Program-made: the position numbers and the translations under genes
In this document: piece after piece, positions 29,045 through 37,720 of the stretch
How positions within the stretch are numbered: position 1 is the stretch's first letter
How the letters are laid out: each line of letters begins with the position of its first letter
Notes under the pieces: model-generated
Told to the model about the DNA's origin: nothing
What the model saw: the letters and a program-made list of their open reading frames with translations, nothing else
The model's database searches: none
Assembly (NCBI GenBank): GCA_029289235.1
Contig: JARFTZ010000032.1
Span: 62,001-126,000 of the forward strand
Source of the DNA: Gammaproteobacteria bacterium
Lineage (GTDB): Bacteria > Pseudomonadota > Gammaproteobacteria > Burkholderiales > Rhodocyclaceae
Length of the DNA stretch: 64,000 nucleotides
Direction: 5' to 3'

Positions 29045-29818
29045 CTAATCGTCAAGAAAGCCGGTGAGCGGTGAGGATGCCTGCGCAGTCGCCGACTCGG
29101 CGGCCATGTCGGCCAGGAAGGCCATCCGCCCGGCTTCGACGGCGAGCGAAAACGCGCGTCCGGTCGATGCCGGATCGGCCGCCGTGGCAATCGCGGTATT
29201 GACCAGCACCGCCGCCGCGCCCATCTCCATCGCTGCCGCCGCATGTGACGGCCGGCCGATACCGGCATCGACGATGATCGGCAAACGGCAATGCGCGATC
29301 AGCAGCTCGATGAGCATCTTCGTTTCCAGCCCGCGATTGGTGCCGATCGGCGCGCCGAGCGGCATGATGGCCGCCGCGCCAACGTCTTCCAGCCGCTTGG
29401 CTAGCGTGAGATCGGGCAGGACATACGGCAACACGACGAAGCCCTCGCGCGCGAGGATCTCGGTCGCCTTGAGCGTCTCCCAGTTGTCCGGCATCAGCAT
29501 CTGCATGTCGGTGATGACTTCGATCTTGATGAAGTCGCCGCAGCCGGCCGCCCGCGCGATCCGGGCGATACGCACCGCCTGCTCGGCGTCACGCGCACCC
29601 GAGGTGTTCGGCAAGAGCGTCACGTTCTTGGGAATGAAGTCGAGGATATTCTCGGCGCGCCCCGACTGATCGACACGGCGCAGCGCGACGGTGATCATCT
29701 GCGAGCCGCTCGCCGCCAGCATGGCCGGAATCTGGTCGTTGCTGGCGAACTTGCCTGTGCCGGTAAACAGGCGGTTGGTGAAGCGCACGCCGCCCAGGAT
29801 CAATGCATCGTCAGCCAT
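29045..29818 (-). CDS. thiG: Thiazole synthase ThiG
   Basis: ThiG builds the thiazole phosphate from deoxyxylulose 5-phosphate, iminoacetate and ThiS thiocarboxylate. The 257-residue TIM-barrel protein has [16 protein letters not shown] near the start, the region with the Schiff-base lysine ([18 protein letters not shown]), and the phosphate-binding [13 protein letters not shown] and [27 protein letters not shown]. The start codon lies 3 bp after the thiS stop. Length and motifs are normal. Confidence 0.96.
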   Translation of the reverse strand: MADDALILGGVRFTNRLFTGTGKFASNDQIPAMLAASGSQMITVALRRVDQSGRAENILDFIPKNVTLLPNTSGARDAEQAVRIARIARAAGCGDFIKIEVITDMQMLMPDNWETLKATEILAREGFVVLPYVLPDLTLAKRLEDVGAAAIMPLGAPIGTNRGLETKMLIELLIAHCRLPIIVDAGIGRPSHAAAAMEMGAAAVLVNTAIATAADPASTGRAFSLAVEAGRMAFLADMAAESATAQASSPLTGFLDD

Positions 29819-29821
29819 CGC

Positions 29822-30019
29822 TCAACCTCCCCCGACGAAGGACAGCAGTTCAAGTCGGTCGCCGGCGACGAGCGAGGTGGTTGCCCATTCGCCCTGCGGC
29901 ACGATGCTCCGGTTGAGTTCGACGACCAGCGAAGCCGCCGGAAGTCCTTTCTGTTGCACGAAGTCGGCGAGCGACGCGGAGGACAGATTCTCCGGCGCGC
30001 CATTGACGATCAGTTCCAT
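29822..30019 (-). CDS. thiS: Sulfur carrier protein ThiS
   Basis: This 65-residue ubiquitin-like protein carries sulfur as a C-terminal thiocarboxylate. It starts MELIVNGAPENL and ends FVGGG, with the terminal di-glycine required for adenylation by ThiF. The central ELNRSIVPQGEW segment is conserved. GGGAG lies 6 nt before the ATG; an alternative ATG two codons upstream would overlap that site. It is the first gene of thiSGHF and stands just behind the riboswitch-controlled terminator. Confidence 0.93.
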   Translation of the reverse strand: MELIVNGAPENLSSASLADFVQQKGLPAASLVVELNRSIVPQGEWATTSLVAGDRLELLSFVGGG

Positions 30020-30042
30020 AGACATCTCCCAAAGGACCAATG

Positions 30043-30081
30043 AAAAAGCCGCTTGCCCCTGGGGAAGGGCAAGCGGCTTTT
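30043..30081 (-). terminator. Riboswitch-controlled intrinsic terminator before thiS
   Basis: On the minus strand AAAAGCCGCTTGCCC pairs with GGGCAAGCGGCTTTT, a perfect 15-bp stem with an 8-nt loop, ending in a five-U run. It stands between the TPP aptamer and the thiS ribosome-binding site, so it is the likely expression platform: thiamin diphosphate binding favours termination. Confidence 0.88.
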
Positions 30082-30135
30082 CGGAAGCCTGGAACCGGGA
30101 ACCTGACTGGCGAAACCGGATCGTCTTGACTTGTC

Positions 30136-30214
30136 CACTTCCCTTCGCCGGCATTACCCGGATCAGGTTCATAGGGTTGGACAAAGTCCTCTCAGCAACA
30201 GCGCACCCCTAGCG
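30136..30214 (-). promoter_or_regulatory. TPP (THI-box) riboswitch aptamer
   Basis: The minus-strand RNA shows the THI-box landmarks in order: GGGGTGC, CTGAGAGG, ACCCT, GAACCTGATCCGGGTAATGCCGG and CGAAGGGA. P1 can close by pairing CGCT (30211-30214) with AGTG (30136-30139). A small extra hairpin GGACTTTGTCC sits between CTGAGA and AACCCT. The aptamer binds thiamin diphosphate and controls the thiSGHF operon through the terminator downstream. Confidence 0.96.
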
Positions 30215-30222
30215 ACCGGGGC

Positions 30223-30252
30223 TTTATAGACGGTAAGGCCTTTGGGTGTCAA
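30223..30252 (-). promoter_or_regulatory. Sigma-70 promoter of the thiSGHF operon
   Basis: On the minus strand a perfect -35 TTGACA (30247-30252) and -10 TATAAA (30223-30228) are 18 bp apart. The start of transcription would fall near 30215, exactly where helix P1 of the riboswitch begins, which supports the call. Confidence 0.85.
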
Positions 30253-30254
30253 GC

Positions 30255-30284
30255 AACTACAGGACTCGTAACTACAGGACTCGT
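30255..30284. repeat. 15-bp tandem duplication upstream of the thi promoter
   Basis: AACTACAGGACTCGT occurs twice in direct, gapless succession, at 30255-30269 and 30270-30284. It lies between the -35 of the thi promoter and the REP-like element and looks like a recent slippage duplication at the edge of that repeat. Confidence 0.85.
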
Positions 30285-30352
30285 CATTCCGGCGAAGGCC
30301 GGAATCCAGAAAATCCAACGAACTGGACCCCGGCCTTCGCCGGGATGACGGA
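30282..30352. repeat. REP/BIME-like repeat pair between thi and suc operons
   Basis: CGTCATTCCGGCGAAGGCCG... (30282-30309) and ...CGGCCTTCGCCGGGATGACG (30323-30352) face each other. Each folds into a hairpin and the two together can form a larger one. The same family is seen at 23139-23213 and 61351-61422. Confidence 0.85.
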
Positions 30353-30380
30353 TTGTTCTACGGTTCTTTGGCTGAACGTC

Positions 30381-30409
30381 TGCCGCCAGTCCTGTGCAGG
30401 CCGGCGGCA
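30381..30409 (-). terminator. Hairpin downstream of sucD
   Basis: TGCCGCC (30381-30387) and GGCGGCA (30403-30409) form a 7-bp stem that encloses a second stem CCTG/CAGG. It starts 8 bp after the sucD stop codon on the minus strand. There is no U-run, so termination would be weak or depend on Rho; 3'-end protection is equally possible. Confidence 0.45.
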
Positions 30410-30417
30410 CGAAACAA

Positions 30418-31311
30418 TCAGAGCAGGCTCTTCAACAGCCTTCCCATTTCCGACGGATTGCGGGTGACCTTGAAGCCGCACTCCTCCATGATCGCCAGCT
30501 TGGCCTCGGCCGTATCGGCGCCGCCGGAGATCAGCGCCCCAGCGTGGCCCATGCGCTTGCCCGCCGGTGCCGTCACGCCGGCGATGAAGCCGACCACCGG
30601 TTTCTTCATGTGCTTCTTGCACCAGTAAGCGGCTTCGGCCTCGTCCGGCCCGCCGATCTCGCCGATCATGATCACCGCGTCGGTGTCCGGGTCGTCGTTG
30701 AACATCTTCATCACGTCGATGTGCTTGAGCCCGTTGATCGGGTCGCCGCCGATGCCGACGGCCGACGACTGGCCGATACCCAGCTCCGTGAGCTGGGCCA
30801 CCGATTCATAGGTCAGCGTGCCGGAGCGCGAAACGATGCCGATCCGCCCTTTCTTGTGGATGTGCCCGGGCATGATGCCGATCTTGATTTCGTCGGGGGT
30901 GATGAGGCCGGGGCAGTTCGGGCCGAGCAGCAGGGTTTCTTTGCCGCCCCTGGCGACCTTTTCCTTCATCTTGTTGCGCACGAGCAGCATGTCGCGCACC
31001 GGGATGCCTTCGGTGATGCAGATGACCAGGTCGAGTTCCGCTTCGACGGCTTCCCAGATGGCGTCCGCCGCGCCGGCGGGCGGGACGTAGATCACCGAGA
31101 CGGTGGCGCCGGTTTCTTGTTTCGCTTCCTTCACCGAGGCGTAGATGGGGATGTCGAAGATCGATTCGCCCGCTTTCTTCGGATTGACGCCGGCGACGAA
31201 GCAGGCCTTGCCGTTGGCGTATTCCTGGCACTTTTCGGTATGAAACTGGCCGGTCTTGCCGGTGATGCCCTGGGTGATGACCCGGGTGTCCTTGTTGATG
31301 AGTATCGACAT
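30418..31311 (-). CDS. sucD: Succinyl-CoA synthetase, alpha subunit
   Basis: This subunit of the TCA-cycle enzyme that interconverts succinyl-CoA and succinate with ATP or GTP formation binds CoA and carries the phosphohistidine. The 297-residue protein has the CoA-binding [18 protein letters not shown]-like region near residues 16-35, the [10 protein letters not shown] motif and the active histidine in [11 protein letters not shown]. It follows sucC with a 15-bp gap on the same strand. Length and motifs are normal. Confidence 0.97.
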   Translation of the reverse strand: MSILINKDTRVITQGITGKTGQFHTEKCQEYANGKACFVAGVNPKKAGESIFDIPIYASVKEAKQETGATVSVIYVPPAGAADAIWEAVEAELDLVICITEGIPVRDMLLVRNKMKEKVARGGKETLLLGPNCPGLITPDEIKIGIMPGHIHKKGRIGIVSRSGTLTYESVAQLTELGIGQSSAVGIGGDPINGLKHIDVMKMFNDDPDTDAVIMIGEIGGPDEAEAAYWCKKHMKKPVVGFIAGVTAPAGKRMGHAGALISGGADTAEAKLAIMEECGFKVTRNPSEMGRLLKSLL

Positions 31312-31326
31312 GTTGTGTTCTCTCCC

Positions 31327-32483
<1,157 letters not shown>

Positions 32484-32487
<4 letters not shown>

Positions 32488-33095
32488 GCGGCACCCTCTT
32501 TTGAACTTGGATTACATGCCTTGGGCAGGGGCCCCTGCCCGGGGGTTGGGTCGCGGTACCAGCGCGGATAAAAACGCCTGACCACGTCCGAATCTGTAGC
32601 AAGTGCATGACAACGATCAAGGTGAAAAGGTTTCTTTTCCGACTCGCCGTGCTTCATTTCGCCGGCGAAAGTCTGGAAAGCGGCCGTCGGAACGGCCATC
32701 AGCAACTCGCTCAGGTGCGCACAGCCGCGCGTATCGCCGAACAGGTTCTTGACGGCCTTGAGGAAGCCCTTGAACAGGTTCAAGCCGATGATCTGCCGGT
32801 AATCGGGGAGGATTTGCTCGCAAACGCCCGTGAACGGCGTGTAGTCGGCACAGGCCACCACGTCGACGACGTTCATTGCGTTGTCGATCGTCACGCGCAC
32901 ACTGATGTCGTGGACCGGAACGCCGGCCTTGCGCACGCCGCTGCGCAGGTTCAGATCCTGATCCTTGACGTCGACGAGATGCGCCTCGATGTCCCACAGG
33001 CCATCGTCGCGGCGGAAACCTTCAAAGGTGATCGAACGGGTGTGTTTGCGTGCACGTTGAGCGGTGGGTGGAGGCAAAGGCATTGTCAGTTCCAT
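32484..33095 (-). CDS. DUF2889 domain protein, coupled to sucCD
   Basis: The 203-residue protein has the DUF2889 pattern: [28 protein letters not shown] near the start, [59 protein letters not shown] in the middle, and a tail with a Cys and several His/Arg residues. The GCxHLxEL segment is the conserved core. No function is established. The gene overlaps sucC by 4 bp, so it is translated ahead of the succinyl-CoA synthetase genes, a link I would not have predicted. A second in-frame ATG four codons on is also possible. Confidence 0.8.
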
Positions 33096-33223
33096 CGGTT
33101 ACGGTTCATCGGTTCCAGCATAAGCGTTTTTCGCCGCCAATGCCGGTCCTGGCCATTACAGCAGCCGTCCGCGCGCGCCTCTCTTGGCGGCCTCTCTTGC
33201 GCAGGAAAGGCCGGAAGTATGCC

Positions 33224-33229
33224 TATAAT
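33224..33229 (+). promoter_or_regulatory. Putative -10 element for the AEC transporter gene
   Basis: TATAAT stands 40 bp before the ATG at 33270 in the 174-bp divergent gap between the DUF2889 and transporter genes. A matching -35 is not evident. The assignment rests on the hexamer and its position. Confidence 0.4.
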
Positions 33230-33269
33230 CCGGCCTCGCCCTCGTACCGCACATCCGCGCTCCCGATCC

Positions 33270-34217
33270 ATGCTCGACATCCTGTCCACCACCGCGCCCA
33301 TTTACCTGGCCATCGCCGTCGGCTATTTCGCCGCACGATTCGGCCTGTTCGACAAGGCAGGGCTGCGCGTGATGGGCAAGTTCGTCATCTACATCGCGCT
33401 GCCCGCGATGCTGCTCAACGCCCTGATGCAGCGCCGTGTCGACGAGATGCTCAACGTGACCTACGTGCTGGTCTATGCGGCGGGATCGCTGATCAACATG
33501 GCCGTCGCCCTCTGGTGGGCGCGCCGGCTCGCGCCCGGCGAACCCACCGCCCGCCCGTATATCGCCCTGGGCATGTCCTGCTCGAACAGCGGCTTCGTCG
33601 GCTTCCCGATCATGCTGCTCGCCCTGCCCGCCGTCGCCGACATCGCGCTCGCGCTGAACATGCTGGTCGAGAACATCCTGCTGCTGCCACTGTTGCTGTC
33701 ATTGGCCGAACAGGGCGAGTCGTCCGGCGGCAGCCGGCTGGGGAACATCGGGCAGACGATCTGGCGCCTGCGCAAGAACCCGCTGATCGTCGCGATCTTC
33801 GTCGCCTTCGGCCTCTCGCTGCTGGAGGTGAAGCTGCCGGCGGCGCTCGGCCGCACCGTCTCGCTGTTCGCGCAGGCCAGCATCGCTGTCGCGCTGTTCG
33901 TCATCGGCGGCACGCTTTACGGGATGCCGTTCAAGGGCGTCAAGGCGCGGGTTTTTTCGATTACCGCCGGCAAGCTCCTGCTTCACCCGCTACTCATCTG
34001 GCTCGCGCTATCGGCCGCCGTGGCGCTCGGCCTGCCTGCCCTGCCGACCGAACTGCGCAGCGCATTGATCCTCACCGGAGCACTGCCGATCATGAGCATT
34101 TACCCCATCCTGGCCATGCGTCACGGCCACGAGGGTTTTGCCGCGGCGGCTCTGCTGGCGACGACAACGCTCTCGTTCTTCACGCTCAGCGCACTGATCG
34201 GTCTGTTGCAGCCCTGA
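33270..34217 (+). CDS. AEC family (auxin efflux carrier-like) transporter
   Basis: The 315-residue polytopic protein has ten predicted hydrophobic segments in two halves. It begins MLDILSTTAPIYLAIAVGYFAARFGLFDKAGLRVMGKFVIYIALPAMLLNAL and carries ALGMSCSNSGFVGFPIMLLAL, a hallmark of the AEC (PIN-like) family. The second half repeats the pattern with GKLLLHPLLIWLAL and ALPIMSIYPILAMRHG. Bacterial AEC proteins such as MleP or MdcF move dicarboxylates or malonate; the substrate here is unknown, although sucCD lies divergently. The gene converges on pstB with 5 bp between stops. Confidence 0.88.
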   Translation: MLDILSTTAPIYLAIAVGYFAARFGLFDKAGLRVMGKFVIYIALPAMLLNALMQRRVDEMLNVTYVLVYAAGSLINMAVALWWARRLAPGEPTARPYIALGMSCSNSGFVGFPIMLLALPAVADIALALNMLVENILLLPLLLSLAEQGESSGGSRLGNIGQTIWRLRKNPLIVAIFVAFGLSLLEVKLPAALGRTVSLFAQASIAVALFVIGGTLYGMPFKGVKARVFSITAGKLLLHPLLIWLALSAAVALGLPALPTELRSALILTGALPIMSIYPILAMRHGHEGFAAAALLATTTLSFFTLSALIGLLQP

Positions 34218-34222
34218 CCCGC

Positions 34223-34981
34223 TCAGACGAGTTCGTCCATCACGGCCAGCAGCGCTTCCTTGTCGCGAAAGACTTCTTCCTCCAGACGCTCGACCCGCCC
34301 GCCATCGCGCAACACGAACACCTGCTCGGCCAGCCGGTGCGCCTGACTCAGGCTGTGCGAGACGACAACCAGCGTATAGCGCGTCTTCAGCTCGACGAGC
34401 AGTTCCTCGATCTGCCGCGCGGCCTTGAAATCGAGCGATGCGGTCGGCTCGTCGAGGAGCAGGACTTCCGGGCGCAGCGCCAGCGCTCGCGCCAGGCACA
34501 GGCGCTGCTGCTGCCCGCCGGAAAGACTCGCCGCCGGCGCGGCGAGGCGGTCGCCGACCTCGTTCCACAAATGCACATCGCGCAAGGCCTGCTCCATGCG
34601 CGCCTCGCACTCGTCGGCAGGCAGGTTCAGCACCGTCCGCAGCGGCAGTATGACGTTGCGCGCCACGGACAACGGCAGCACGTTCGGCGACTGGAACACC
34701 ATGCCCGCCTGGCGCCGCAGGGTCTCGACGACGGTTCCCGGCGCATAGGCATCCACCCAGTCACCGCCGAGTTGCAATGACACTTGCCCGCGTGTCACGC
34801 AGCCGGGAAAGCATTCGTTGAGCCGGTTGATCGCCCGCAGCAAGGTGGTCTTTCCCGAGCCGGAGCGGCCAAGCAGGAAGGTCGGACCGCCCTGGCCGAT
34901 CTCAAGGTTCAGATTATCGATGACCGTCCGCCCGCCGAAGGCGACCGAAAGATCCTCGATGCGGATCGCGCACGAATTCAT
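34223..34981 (-). CDS. pstB: Phosphate-type ABC transporter ATP-binding protein (PstB-like)
   Basis: The 252-residue ATPase has Walker A GRSGSGKTT, Q-loop MVFQSPNVLP, signature LSGGQQQRLCLARAL, Walker B VLLLDEPTASLD and the switch histidine in VVVSHSLSQAHR. Residues INRLNECFPG and the family order match PstB, although VVVSHSLSQA differs slightly from the usual VTHNMQQA. The ATG at 34981 overlaps the PstA-like stop codon. It is the last gene of a pstSCAB-ordered operon; no phoU follows. Confidence 0.85.
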   Translation of the reverse strand: MNSCAIRIEDLSVAFGGRTVIDNLNLEIGQGGPTFLLGRSGSGKTTLLRAINRLNECFPGCVTRGQVSLQLGGDWVDAYAPGTVVETLRRQAGMVFQSPNVLPLSVARNVILPLRTVLNLPADECEARMEQALRDVHLWNEVGDRLAAPAASLSGGQQQRLCLARALALRPEVLLLDEPTASLDFKAARQIEELLVELKTRYTLVVVSHSLSQAHRLAEQVFVLRDGGRVERLEEEVFRDKEALLAVMDELV

Positions 34982-35853
34982 TGAGAACGTCCCGTTTTCC
35001 ATCGCGTTTCCAGATGAGCGCGCAACAGGCGCGCAACAGCGAACAGGCCGCCGGTGATGCACAAAAGAACCAGCGCCGCGGCGAACGCCTGCGCCAGCTG
35101 GGCCGGCGTCTGATACTCGGCGGCCAGATAGTAGATGTGGAACGGCAAGGCTTCGTACTTGCCGAACAGCGACGACGGCGCCCCGGCGTTGGCCACCACG
35201 CCGGTGAGCAGGATCACCGCAGTGTCCTCGGCGGCCCGCCCGACGGCCAGGATCACCCCGCCGAAGATGCCGTGCAGGGCAGCCGGCAGCAGAATCCGAC
35301 CGACGACCTGACCGTGCGACAGCCCGAGGCAGGCGCCGGCCAGCCGCAGTTCATGCGGCACGCTCTCCAGCGCCAGACGCGTGGTGCTGATCAGATACGG
35401 CAGCACCAGCAGGGCAAGACACCCTGCCGAGAGCAGCAGGCCGGTGTTGGCCGCCGGCGCGACGGTCTTGCGCAGCAGGAGAATCAGCGCGAAGCCGAAC
35501 AATCCCATCAGGATCGACGGAATCCCGGCCAGCAGATCGACGCAGAAGGACAATGCGGCACGCTGACGCGGGCTGGCGAATTCCGCCTGATAGACGCCGC
35601 TGGCGATTCCGAGCGGCACGGCAATCGCCGTCGCCAGCAGCACCAGCGCGACCGTGCCGAGACACGCCGGCCACAGGCCGTCGAAAACCGGCGCACCCCG
35701 CAGCACGGCGTCGAGCGGCGGTGTGTCGCCGAAGAACAAGGCCAGCGACCAGCCCGGCACGCCGCGCCACAGAAGAAACGCCAGCAGCGTCAGCAACACT
35801 GCCGGGACGAGCACGCTCGCCCCCCAGGCGAACAGGCGCAACATGCGCTCCAT
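34978..35853 (-). CDS. pstA: Phosphate-type ABC transporter permease (PstA-like)
   Basis: The 291-residue protein has six membrane helices and the PstA EAA-type loop (ESVPHELRLAGACLGLSHGQVVGRILLPAALHGIFGG). It also has the long first periplasmic loop with PGWSLALFFGDTPP. The GRAAEDTAVILLTGV segment is conserved in PstA. I chose the ATG at 35853, 4 bp after the PstC-like stop codon; another ATG three codons on is possible. Its order and length are normal, but the family can also carry related oxyanions. Confidence 0.85.
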   Translation of the reverse strand: MERMLRLFAWGASVLVPAVLLTLLAFLLWRGVPGWSLALFFGDTPPLDAVLRGAPVFDGLWPACLGTVALVLLATAIAVPLGIASGVYQAEFASPRQRAALSFCVDLLAGIPSILMGLFGFALILLLRKTVAPAANTGLLLSAGCLALLVLPYLISTTRLALESVPHELRLAGACLGLSHGQVVGRILLPAALHGIFGGVILAVGRAAEDTAVILLTGVVANAGAPSSLFGKYEALPFHIYYLAAEYQTPAQLAQAFAAALVLLCITGGLFAVARLLRAHLETRWKTGRSQ

Positions 35854-35857
35854 GGCG

Positions 35858-36727
35858 CTACGCCGCCTGGCCGCGCCAGCGGCGCAACAGCAAATGCACA
35901 AACGCCGTCACGACGAAGAGGATCAGCCCGCTGGCGAACAGCGACGCGTAGGCCAGGTCCTGGCTGTCGGTGGCCACTACCAGCGCGATGTGCGAGGTCA
36001 ACGTCCGCAGCGGATCGAGCAATGAGTGCGGCACCCGTGCCGCATTGCCGGCAAGCATCAGCGGAATCAGCGTATCGCCGACGGCCCGCCCGAAGCCGAG
36101 CGCCAGCGCTGCCGCCAGACCGCGCCGGGAAAGCGGCAGGGTCAGGCGCAGCAACTGCTGCACCGGTGAAAATCCCAGCGCCGCTGCACTCGGGCCGATC
36201 TCCGCCTGCACCTGCCGGAACTGCGCATCAACGAGCAGGACGATCGTCGGCAGGACCAGAACGCTCAACGTCAGCGCCGCAGCCAGCCAGGAAAACCCGG
36301 AGCCGTAAAAGGCGTCGCGGATCAGCGGCACCAGCAGGAATACCGACACCAGGCCATACACCACGGTGGGCACGCTGGTCATGAAACGAACGGCCGCCAA
36401 TAACGGCCTGGCCGCACGGACCGGCCCCGCGCCGTGGGCGAAACAGCAGACGCCCAGCGCCAGCGGGAAGGCCAGCAGCAATGCCGAGGACGCCAGACAG
36501 AACGAGCCGAGCAGCATCGGCAGGATGCCGAACTGGCCGCGCAACGGCTGCCAGCGCCAGGACAGCAGCGAAGCCAGCGCGTCGCCGCGGAACACCGGCA
36601 AGGAAAACCAGAGCAGGAAAGCGAACACCGCGACGACGGCCAGCGCCGACACGGCAGCGGCAGCGAACAGCAACGACCGCGGAAGGGCGCCGTCCCGTGT
36701 CGGAACAGCCCCGCCAGCCGGCGTCAC
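35858..36727 (-). CDS. pstC: Phosphate-type ABC transporter permease (PstC-like)
   Basis: The 289-residue protein has six hydrophobic helices and the motif SVPTVVYGLVSVFLLVPLIR together with an EAA-like loop (SAAALGFSPVQQLLRLTLPLSRRGLAAALALGFGRAVGDTL). Both are typical of PstC. A proline/alanine-rich N-terminus precedes the first helix near residue 20. The start codon overlaps the PstS-like stop (4 bp), so production of the subunits is coupled. It should heterodimerise with the PstA-like protein. Confidence 0.87.
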   Translation of the reverse strand: MTPAGGAVPTRDGALPRSLLFAAAAVSALAVVAVFAFLLWFSLPVFRGDALASLLSWRWQPLRGQFGILPMLLGSFCLASSALLLAFPLALGVCCFAHGAGPVRAARPLLAAVRFMTSVPTVVYGLVSVFLLVPLIRDAFYGSGFSWLAAALTLSVLVLPTIVLLVDAQFRQVQAEIGPSAAALGFSPVQQLLRLTLPLSRRGLAAALALGFGRAVGDTLIPLMLAGNAARVPHSLLDPLRTLTSHIALVVATDSQDLAYASLFASGLILFVVTAFVHLLLRRWRGQAA

Positions 36728-37566
36728 AGCGGCAGATACCCCGCCGCCGCGGTCATCCGCTTGCCCTCGTCCCCGAGGATGTAGTTGATGAACGCCGCCG
36801 TCAGCCCCTGCGGCTCGCCCTTGGTGTTCATGTACAGCTTGCGCACGACGGGATACGTGCCGGAACGCGCGTTGTCCTGCGTCGGCAAGACGCCGTCGAG
36901 GGCGGGCGCCTTGAGCGTGTCATCGATGTGACCGATCGAAACGTAGCCGATGGCGTCGGCGTCGCCGGCGAGGGCCGACTTCATCGCCCCGTTGGAGGCC
37001 ACGACGTTGGCGCTGTCGGCGATAACGCCCTTCTTCAGCAGTTTCTCCCAGAAGACCTCGCGCGTGCCGCTCGCTTCGTCACGGGTGAAGACGTGGATGG
37101 CCGCATCGCGCCCGCCGACAGCCTTCCAGTTGGTAATCTTGCCGGCGAAAATCTCCTGAACCTGCACGGCGGTCAGTCCGGCCACCGGGTTCTTTGGATT
37201 GACCACTGCCGCCACGCCGTCGATGGCGAAGGCAAACGACTTGAGCCCGTACTTGGCAACTTCCGCGTCGGTCAATGCCCGCCCGGTGTTGCCGATATCG
37301 ACGAGACCCTCGCCGACCTTCTGCACGCCGACACCCGAGCCACCGGCCGCGACGGTGATGCGAATCGAAGGGTTCGACTGCATGATGCGCTTGGCCGCAG
37401 CGTTCATCACCGGAATGTGCGCCGTGCCGCCGGCAATGTCGATCTTGCCATTCTGGCCGGCGAATGACGCCAGGTCAGCCGCCCCGGCAAGGGGTGAAAA
37501 CGCATACAAACCGGCAGACAGCACCAGGGTCAGGCAACGCGACATTACTGAATTGCGCATGATCAT
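36724..37566 (-). CDS. pstS: Phosphate-type periplasmic binding protein (PstS-like)
   Basis: The 280-residue protein has a signal peptide (residues about 1-30, ending PLAGA). It has the PBP-like phosphate fold: GGTAHIPVMNAAAKRIMQ near the N-terminus, AAGGSGVGVQKVGEGLVDIGNTGRALTDAE and the anion-binding FTRDEASGTREVFWEKLL. Asp-Glu-Ala-Ser-Gly-Thr is the usual phosphate loop. The protein is shorter than E. coli PstS and of the PstS-like type common in gram-negative anaerobes. Start could be Met1 or Met3. It lies 18 bp behind a terminator hairpin that probably closes the pfk unit. Confidence 0.88.
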   Translation of the reverse strand: MIMRNSVMSRCLTLVLSAGLYAFSPLAGAADLASFAGQNGKIDIAGGTAHIPVMNAAAKRIMQSNPSIRITVAAGGSGVGVQKVGEGLVDIGNTGRALTDAEVAKYGLKSFAFAIDGVAAVVNPKNPVAGLTAVQVQEIFAGKITNWKAVGGRDAAIHVFTRDEASGTREVFWEKLLKKGVIADSANVVASNGAMKSALAGDADAIGYVSIGHIDDTLKAPALDGVLPTQDNARSGTYPVVRKLYMNTKGEPQGLTAAFINYILGDEGKRMTAAAGYLPL

Positions 37567-37584
37567 CTCTTTCTCGAACGAGGG

Positions 37585-37608
37585 AAAAAACGGCCGATAT
37601 TATCGGCC
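37585..37608 (-). terminator. Intrinsic terminator just upstream of pstS
   Basis: On the minus strand GGCCGATA-a-TATCGGCC forms a stem (7 bp, AT-rich loop) followed at once by G and six U. The last U lies 18 bp before the pstS start codon. It may end pfk transcripts; because it stands within the pstS leader it could also act as an attenuator. The same 17-bp palindrome could bind a regulator. Confidence 0.7.
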
Positions 37609-37659
37609 AAACGCGCGATGTCCTCCACGCTTTGGATCACCTGCGCCCCGCCTGGGGTA

Positions 37660-37693
37660 CACAAAACAAAAGCGACAGCCGGTCTCCCGGCTG
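37660..37693 (-). terminator. Terminator after the phosphofructokinase gene
   Basis: CAGCCGG (37676-37682) and CCGGCTG (37687-37693) make a 7-bp stem with a 4-nt loop; on the minus strand it is followed by TCGCTTTTGTTTTGT. It begins 28 bp after the pfk stop codon. The second hairpin at 37585-37608 is a backup or an element of the pst leader. Confidence 0.7.
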
Positions 37694-37720
37694 CCGCCCA
37701 TGCGTCCGAGGCCTGCCCGC

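Noticed and set aside
37640-37690. A PhoB box upstream of pstS
   Set aside because: The sequence CTGTCGC followed by a T-rich stretch resembles half a Pho box, but the second half-site is poor and the element overlaps the pfk terminator.
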